Assembly: GCA_014898415.1 (NCBI GenBank)
Contig: RCTD01000011.1
Coordinates: 310,001-374,000 of the forward strand
From: Stromatinia cepivora
Lineage: Eukaryota > Ascomycota > Leotiomycetes > Helotiales > Sclerotiniaceae
Direction of reading: 5' to 3'
DNA: 64,000 nt
Made by a program: the position numbers and the translations under genes
Shown: positions 59,235 through 64,000 of the stretch, in pieces
Position numbering within the stretch: the stretch's first letter is position 1
Layout: each line of letters begins with the position of its first letter
The notes under the pieces: generated by a model
The model's database searches: none
The model's input: the letters and a program-made list of their open reading frames with translations, nothing else
Told to the model about the DNA's origin: nothing

Positions 59235-61288
59235 TCAAGTCGTCGGTCTCAAAGATGTAGGGCCTTGAAAACCTTCTCCTTCCGCGGTATGGACATTTTG
59301 CATTTCCATGTTATTTCCTCCCCCCTGAAATTCCTTTGAAAGAGGAGCCGTTCGTTTTCCCCTTCGCTCGCCAAATCGTTGATCGCCTTCCTCGTATTTT
59401 TGTTTGAAACTCAAGTACGTTGGAGGTCGGGGGCGGCAAAGTACAGCAATCCAATTGCTAACAACACTTCCCTGGGTAAATGGACGATGGCGATCTTTCT
59501 TGATGAATTTGTGAGAATTGAGATATTCTCGTGTTGTCTCACCTCGGCCCATAAGAAAGAAATGATATACCATCAGTGCGAATGGATACGGGGTAGCGAG
59601 GAGGCCATAAATGAACATTGCGAAAGGAACTCTCCAATGATTAATCGAGGCACCGAATGAAATGTCCTGTTGATGTCCATAGACAATAATCTGTGCTATA
59701 CTTGCACCGAGGAGGAATGTTCCAAGAATTGTACCCGAAGTTACAAATGTGAAAAAGTAACGGTAGTTTCGACGCCCGACACAGTTATTTAGCCAAACAC
59801 AATGGTGATCCTGGGTCTCAATGCAATTGTCACAGACACGACAATGATGTCCTCTGGGTGGTCGCCAGATGTTGCAAGTCTTGCAGTATTTCGTAGGTAC
59901 TTCCATCGCAGCCGTACTAGATTTAGCCGATTTGATCATAGTCCAATCATTTTGGGGTGGAGCCAGTCGGAGCGGATCTTCATTCTCGTCTGCTGGTGGC
60001 ATTGGGTGCAGATTTCGTGGTAGGATCTAGGAATGTTAGCTTTAATCAAAATAACCTTGCAGAAGTTGAGAGTGATACTTACTCCGGGATCAGACACGGA
60101 GGCATGTATGAAAGAGGACATGCAGATGTAGAAGATGTAAGCGTACAAAATGGGTACCGCAGGCGAAACATGATGCCATAGGAATGGGGCCGAGAAGATA
60201 TAAAAAAGGATTGATGGAATAAGAACGAACAATCCAGTGGCAATGTTGATAGGTCTATGTTGAGTATTCTGTAGTCGGCCTCCCCAGCAAAATACTGTGT
60301 TACCAGTAAAATATTGATGATTTTTACCAAGATCTGAAGTCTGTTTATTCTTTTGTTGCGCATCCGCGGGGTTAAAGCCCGGGGAAGAAGCAGCAGATGA
60401 GAGCTTTTCGCGGCCTTGATTGCTGCGGCTCGGACTAGCGCTTCCAGCAGGCCCATCATTCCTCGCCGGCATCAAGAAATTCGAATGGAAAGACCGTGGA
60501 GATTTAGGAGTCGAACTGCCGTTCTTGTAACCCTTATCGATATTTACACTCAGCCCTTTTGTATTCGCTGGACCTTTTTGAAGGGGCCGGACACTCTCTG
60601 TGAAGCTTTCGGCTGCATGGCCATGTATAGGACTTGTATTTGCAGTGCCTCTGTCTACTGTCCCAAGGTCTGTCACTTCGGTCCCTCGAGATGGCGGCGG
60701 TGGTAGATCTGCATCTTCGGTGATGATTTGATGTGGTATAGTAATGTTTGAATGTAGGCTCTGCCTTGCACTTCCACCATCCAAAGACCCATCCTCACCA
60801 AATCCTTGTTGTATTAATGTTACTGGCCGAGATCCTGCACGTTGCGCTTGAAGCCTCTGAGAGCTCATCGGGCGAAAGAAGGCATGAGAACTTAAAGATG
60901 GTACGTGAGTCTTGGTCGTAGAACTTAGAGGTCGTCCTGCGATGGTCCCTCGTTGAGCAATTATTCCTGGGGTATAACCTCTTCGAGATGAAGCAGCTTG
61001 ACCAAAAGTTCCTCTAGAAGAAACGGCCGTGACTCCCGTACCTGGCCTTGAGGTTCCATCTCCAGTCTGTATGCTATGACGCTGGCTTAATCGGCGACCG
61101 TGTGAAATTGGATCGGAAAAGGTATCTGTATTATCTCCGTCTTCTGAAGCTATGTCGGTCATTCGCGACGATAAAACGCTGACTCCATCTTCTAATTCTG
61201 AAGGCGCAAGGTGTGGATTGGGGAATGTATGACTATCGTTATCTGTGGAATGAAGGAATTTGGACGGAGAATTGTCCCGGGAAGTCAT
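59235..61288 (-). CDS. erf2: Palmitoyltransferase ERF2 (DHHC family)
   Basis: Two exons, 61288-60083 and 60026-59235, with donor gtaagt and acceptor cctag, give 665 residues. Residues 1-340 are Ser/Thr-rich and disordered. Two membrane helices lie at about 350-395 (LFVLIPSILFYIFSAPFLW, LYAYIFYICMSSFIHASV), ending SDPGILPRNLHP across the splice, a hallmark of this family. The cysteine-rich domain starts at KYCKTC (449) and has the catalytic DHHC at 475-478 (Cys478), then NNCVGRRNYRYF. Two more helices and a TTREY (TTxE-type) motif follow. It transfers palmitate to cysteines; in yeast Erf2 acts with Erf4 on Ras at the ER. Divergent from the gene at 62125. Not RIP-affected. Confidence 0.95.
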
Positions 61289-62124
61289 TTCGTTATATCA
61301 AAATTGTCCTTCGAAATAATTTCTCTGCTTTCTCATATCACCAGCAACGATCGTCGGTCGCACAATAATACAAATGAAGGTCGTGCAATTTGAAGAATTT
61401 GGTGAAAGGGCGCCTCAAGAATTATTTATTAAGTATCCTGTGGTGAGTGATGAATGAGATGAGGATTTATAGAAGGTAAAATTTGTGATTGTAATTTGTA
61501 ATTATTGAATAAAAAGGTATAAAGGTTATTTAAGGAGAGTGAGAATTGGATCTTGAGTTTAGATCTAATCTAATAGTAGGGATCAAGCATTACATACATA
61601 CTGTAGTGTAAATAAAGTGAGGCGTGTGAAGAAGAAAATAATCAATTTACTGCATGAGTTCTTGAGTTGGTGTTGTAACGGAAAGAAAGGTTGTGTTGCC
61701 GGCCCGTGATGCTATGTTGCATTTCCCAAAGTCTAACCACAGCTAAACCGAATGGGAAAATGGGAAATGAAGATTTATGGACAGAACAAGAAGGGAAGGT
61801 GATTAAAATGTAAAATATCTAGGTATCTATTCGTAGTCATTGATATTTCCAATTTGACTTACTAGGTACTTCCTTTTTTCCTTTTTATTTGCAGGGAAAT
61901 CGAAATAGAAATGTTCACCCCCCAACAAACATCACACATCACTTATCCTTCCCATAAAGTATAACCTACCCACGTACCTCGTAGCTGTAGGTCCTTCAAT
62001 CACGTGATGTTGGTGGCATAATCGTTTGTGAACATCTTCCCGCCAAACATCTTGAAATCACATCGTACCACTTCGAAAGGACTATTGCTCATCCGCGATA
62101 CACCGTCAAACCTACTATTCCAAA
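61289..62124. other. Divergent intergenic/promoter region
   Basis: 836 bp between two divergent genes. Contains cacgtgat near 62001 and pyrimidine-rich tracts before the ATG at 62125. No ORF supported. Confidence 0.5.
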
Positions 62125-62816
62125 ATGTCAGCACAAGCAGCAGCAAGAGCAGCCGCACAATTGGGCAAGTCCGCAGCAAAATCTGCTGATGGCCACGTCC
62201 TTAACAAGGGCGCAAAAAGAGACCCTGAACTTTACGTGAGTGAAACGCAGACTGCACCTACTTCGACTATACTGCCATGTGGTTTCTGCTTTAAATGCAT
62301 CCCGAAGATTTCGCTAATATACGATTTCTACAGGTTCTTTTCGGTGTCATGGCCGGTGCCTTCGGTTTGGCGGGTTACTACTTCGGTGAGATCATTTAAT
62401 TCAACCAGCATTGAGGATAGGAATTGACTTTATTAGGTGGTAAACCCACTTCGGCCACATCAGAAGAAAAAGTGAACGTCGCTCCTGGTACCATGCCATG
62501 GCAGGCAGATGCCTCCAAAGGTGATGCCGCCAGACAGGACTTCAAATACAAATATCATCCAGCTGGTGACCCAAGAAATCCACCAAAGGAGGCACCTAGC
62601 GCATTGCACAGCGTCATTGTTCCCAATGTTAACTTGCCAAAGGTAGGATTCTCTTTCATGTCCTTACCTTCACGACCACCAAAGACGGCACCCTCTCGCT
62701 CACACAGCGTGGTGTTCCTGGAGTTCGCTGGGTTACTGTACTCTCCAGGTATATGCTAATGTTACCTCCAGGAATTACACGAGAAATACAACAAGTGGGG
62801 TAAGGATGGGTATTAG
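62125..62816 (+). CDS. Small single-pass membrane protein, probably mitochondrial
   Basis: Four exons join in phase: 62125-62235, 62334-62385, 62437-62642 and 62772-62816 (donors gtgagt, gtgaga, gtagga; acceptors ctacag, attag, ctccag), giving 137 residues. The N-terminus is Ala/Lys-rich without acids (MSAQAAARAAAQLGKSAAKS), like a mitochondrial presequence. One helix follows (VLFGVMAGAFGLAGYYFGG, residues 38-56). The polar tail includes APGTMPWQAD and HSVIVPNVNLPKELHEKYNK. I recognise this pattern from conserved hypothetical fungal proteins but cannot name a function. An accessory subunit or assembly protein of the inner membrane is only a guess. Confidence 0.85.
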
Positions 62817-63682
62817 ATCAGAAGAACAAATACAGATTGGGGCGGGGTGGTTGCAAGACCAAACAGAGCTGTACATAAAGTGGAAGAGGTTATCTGGTGC
62901 ATTGAACTCTCATATTATACCTAAGGACAACTTTTTGGTCTGATATGAATTGTGGTATTGTGTAAAGGGAAACCTGGTGAAAATTTAAAATCCTTCAATG
63001 CAAGCTGTTCGTAGAGAACTAACACAGTTTTCATGCAACATGTATCCCAAATTCGTACCGGTATCTTCCTTAATTAATGAAATCCACGGTTGATCTTCGT
63101 ACGAAGTTGAAGATCGTTACACAAAGCGTCTATGTCACTAGGGGTGCAACTGGGTGTAAAGTTCGTGTTCAGCCTTATGGTGAGTTCCACCTGATGTTTT
63201 AGGATGTAAGGCACATTGACTTTAACATGTAAAGCTTTTCCAAAAGTTCCTTAATAGATACATACTATGTAGCTTTAGCTATTGAATAATCGCAAGAATG
63301 TAAAGGTATCCATGTAACATGTAGTTACTCATACTTAAGTCCAGACTTGCTGTTATGTTGAAAGGCTGAGGCTGAAGAATTGATAGATTGCTTGATAGAT
63401 TGGTAAATGTTATTTATAGAAGAGGCTACACTCGCGTCACTCTAAACCATACCTGGCCCCTTCCAAAAAGTTCCCCCTTACGACACACTTCTTAATAATA
63501 ACTAACAGGCGACTTGTCCTCCAAACCTCAATGTCGTACCTTTGAACCTTCATCTTTTCTTTTCTTGACATTCTTTCCGGTCATACGATTAATTCGAGCT
63601 TACTGGTTCATTCTTAGGGAAATTGGGCTTTTAGAAGCTCTTTAATTATACGGAGCTTCTCGATTTTCATCTAAAGTACACA
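62817..63682. other. Intergenic, promoter of the O-mannosyltransferase gene
   Basis: 866 bp with no ORF or repeat that I can support. A pyrimidine-rich tract (ctttcttttcttgacattctttcc, 63552 on) precedes the next ATG. Confidence 0.5.
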
Positions 63683-64000
63683 ATGGCACGTACTGGAAAA
63701 TCCGTGCACGCGGATGTCACAAAAAGCTCAAAGAGCCCTTCAAGGCAACCTATTACTAAAAAGCCAACGGATTATACCTCTGAGGGTGTTGAGGATCGAG
63801 ATGTCTTCCTCCTACCTGGCTCTGACTATCAGGTCATGATCCTCCTGACACTCTTGGGAGCTGTTGTCAGACTCTTCAGGATTTACCAACCCAGCAGCGT
63901 GGTATTTGATGAAGTCCAGTAAGTTTTCATGGTGTAATTAGCTTCTATCACCAGAATAAACACTCACATTGGTTATCTTAGCTTTGGCGGTTTTGCCTCG
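63683..64000 (+). CDS. Protein O-mannosyltransferase (PMT family), 5' part
   Basis: Exon 1 is 63683-63918; a 63-bp intron (gtaagt...cttag) leads to exon 2 at 63982, which runs off the window. The N-terminal ~45 residues are polar (cytosolic), then the first membrane helix (YQVMILLTLLGAVVRLFRIY) and the first lumenal loop SVVFDEVHFGGFAS, restored across the splice. DE in this loop is the conserved acidic pair needed for catalysis in yeast Pmt1. These ER enzymes transfer mannose from dolichol phosphate to Ser/Thr. The loop fits the PMT1/PMT4 type rather than PMT2, but the subfamily cannot be settled from this part. Confidence 0.92.

Noticed and set aside
59379..60023. Plus-strand frames opposite the ERF2-type gene
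   Set aside because: They mirror a well-supported gene and show no independent signals.

Overview
The window is filamentous ascomycete nuclear DNA (Pezizomycotina; Leotiomycetes or Sclerotiniaceae would fit, but that is inference). Genes have short GT-AG introns with phase-consistent exons. Both ends carry ordinary fungal genes of balanced composition. Between about 9.8 and 58.4 kb lies an AT-rich, repeat-filled block. Its old coding sequences carry TAA/TAG/TGA where Gln, Trp or Arg codons are expected, and Tyr where Cys is expected. That is the C-to-T pattern of repeat-induced point mutation (RIP), and paired LTRs differ mostly by transitions.

Layout. 0.26-1.8 kb: a four-exon gene of a fungal-specific family. 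1.8-9.8 kb: intergenic DNA with many short tandem repeats, an interstitial TTAGG-type array, a long inverted repeat and one possible tiny spliced gene. 10.1-17.3 kb: a 1.7-kb gag-only LTR element (D) split by a Ty1/copia element (copia-1). 17.5-26.8 kb: a chromodomain Ty3/gypsy element (C) containing a second gag-only LTR element (E). 29.4-32.0 kb: an island of normal composition with a 2EXR/F-box-like gene between LTR fragments and an odd block rich in TCCTAGGA motifs. 32.1-34.7 kb: half of a second C-type element. 35.2-38.9 kb: another island with a small putative DNA-binding protein gene, a seven-helix membrane protein gene whose 5' end abuts an LTR, and a barely mutated end of a gypsy element with an intact antisense ORF. 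39.9-58.4 kb: a nested stack in which gypsy element A contains copia-2 in its left LTR and gypsy element B in its interior. 59.2-64 kb: housekeeping genes, namely ERF2-type palmitoyltransferase, a small membrane protein and the start of a protein O-mannosyltransferase.

Target-site duplications support five insertions: D (GGCTT), copia-1 (CATAT), E (GATAT), copia-2 (CAAAT) and B (AAATT). Elements A and C show no TSD.

The two most interesting signals are as follows. (1) Two gypsy copies carry, antisense to pol and just inside the 3' LTR, a 185-186-codon ORF with a CX2CX6CX8CX2CX8C cluster, a charged coiled-coil stretch and an acidic DDFDP tail; this is the layout of a Zn2Cys6-type regulator. 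(2) Two separate families of LTR elements carry only a gag gene. The autonomous elements are all broken by stops, so anything still expressed here would be the host genes, the antisense ORF at 38.1 kb and perhaps LTR-driven transcripts.
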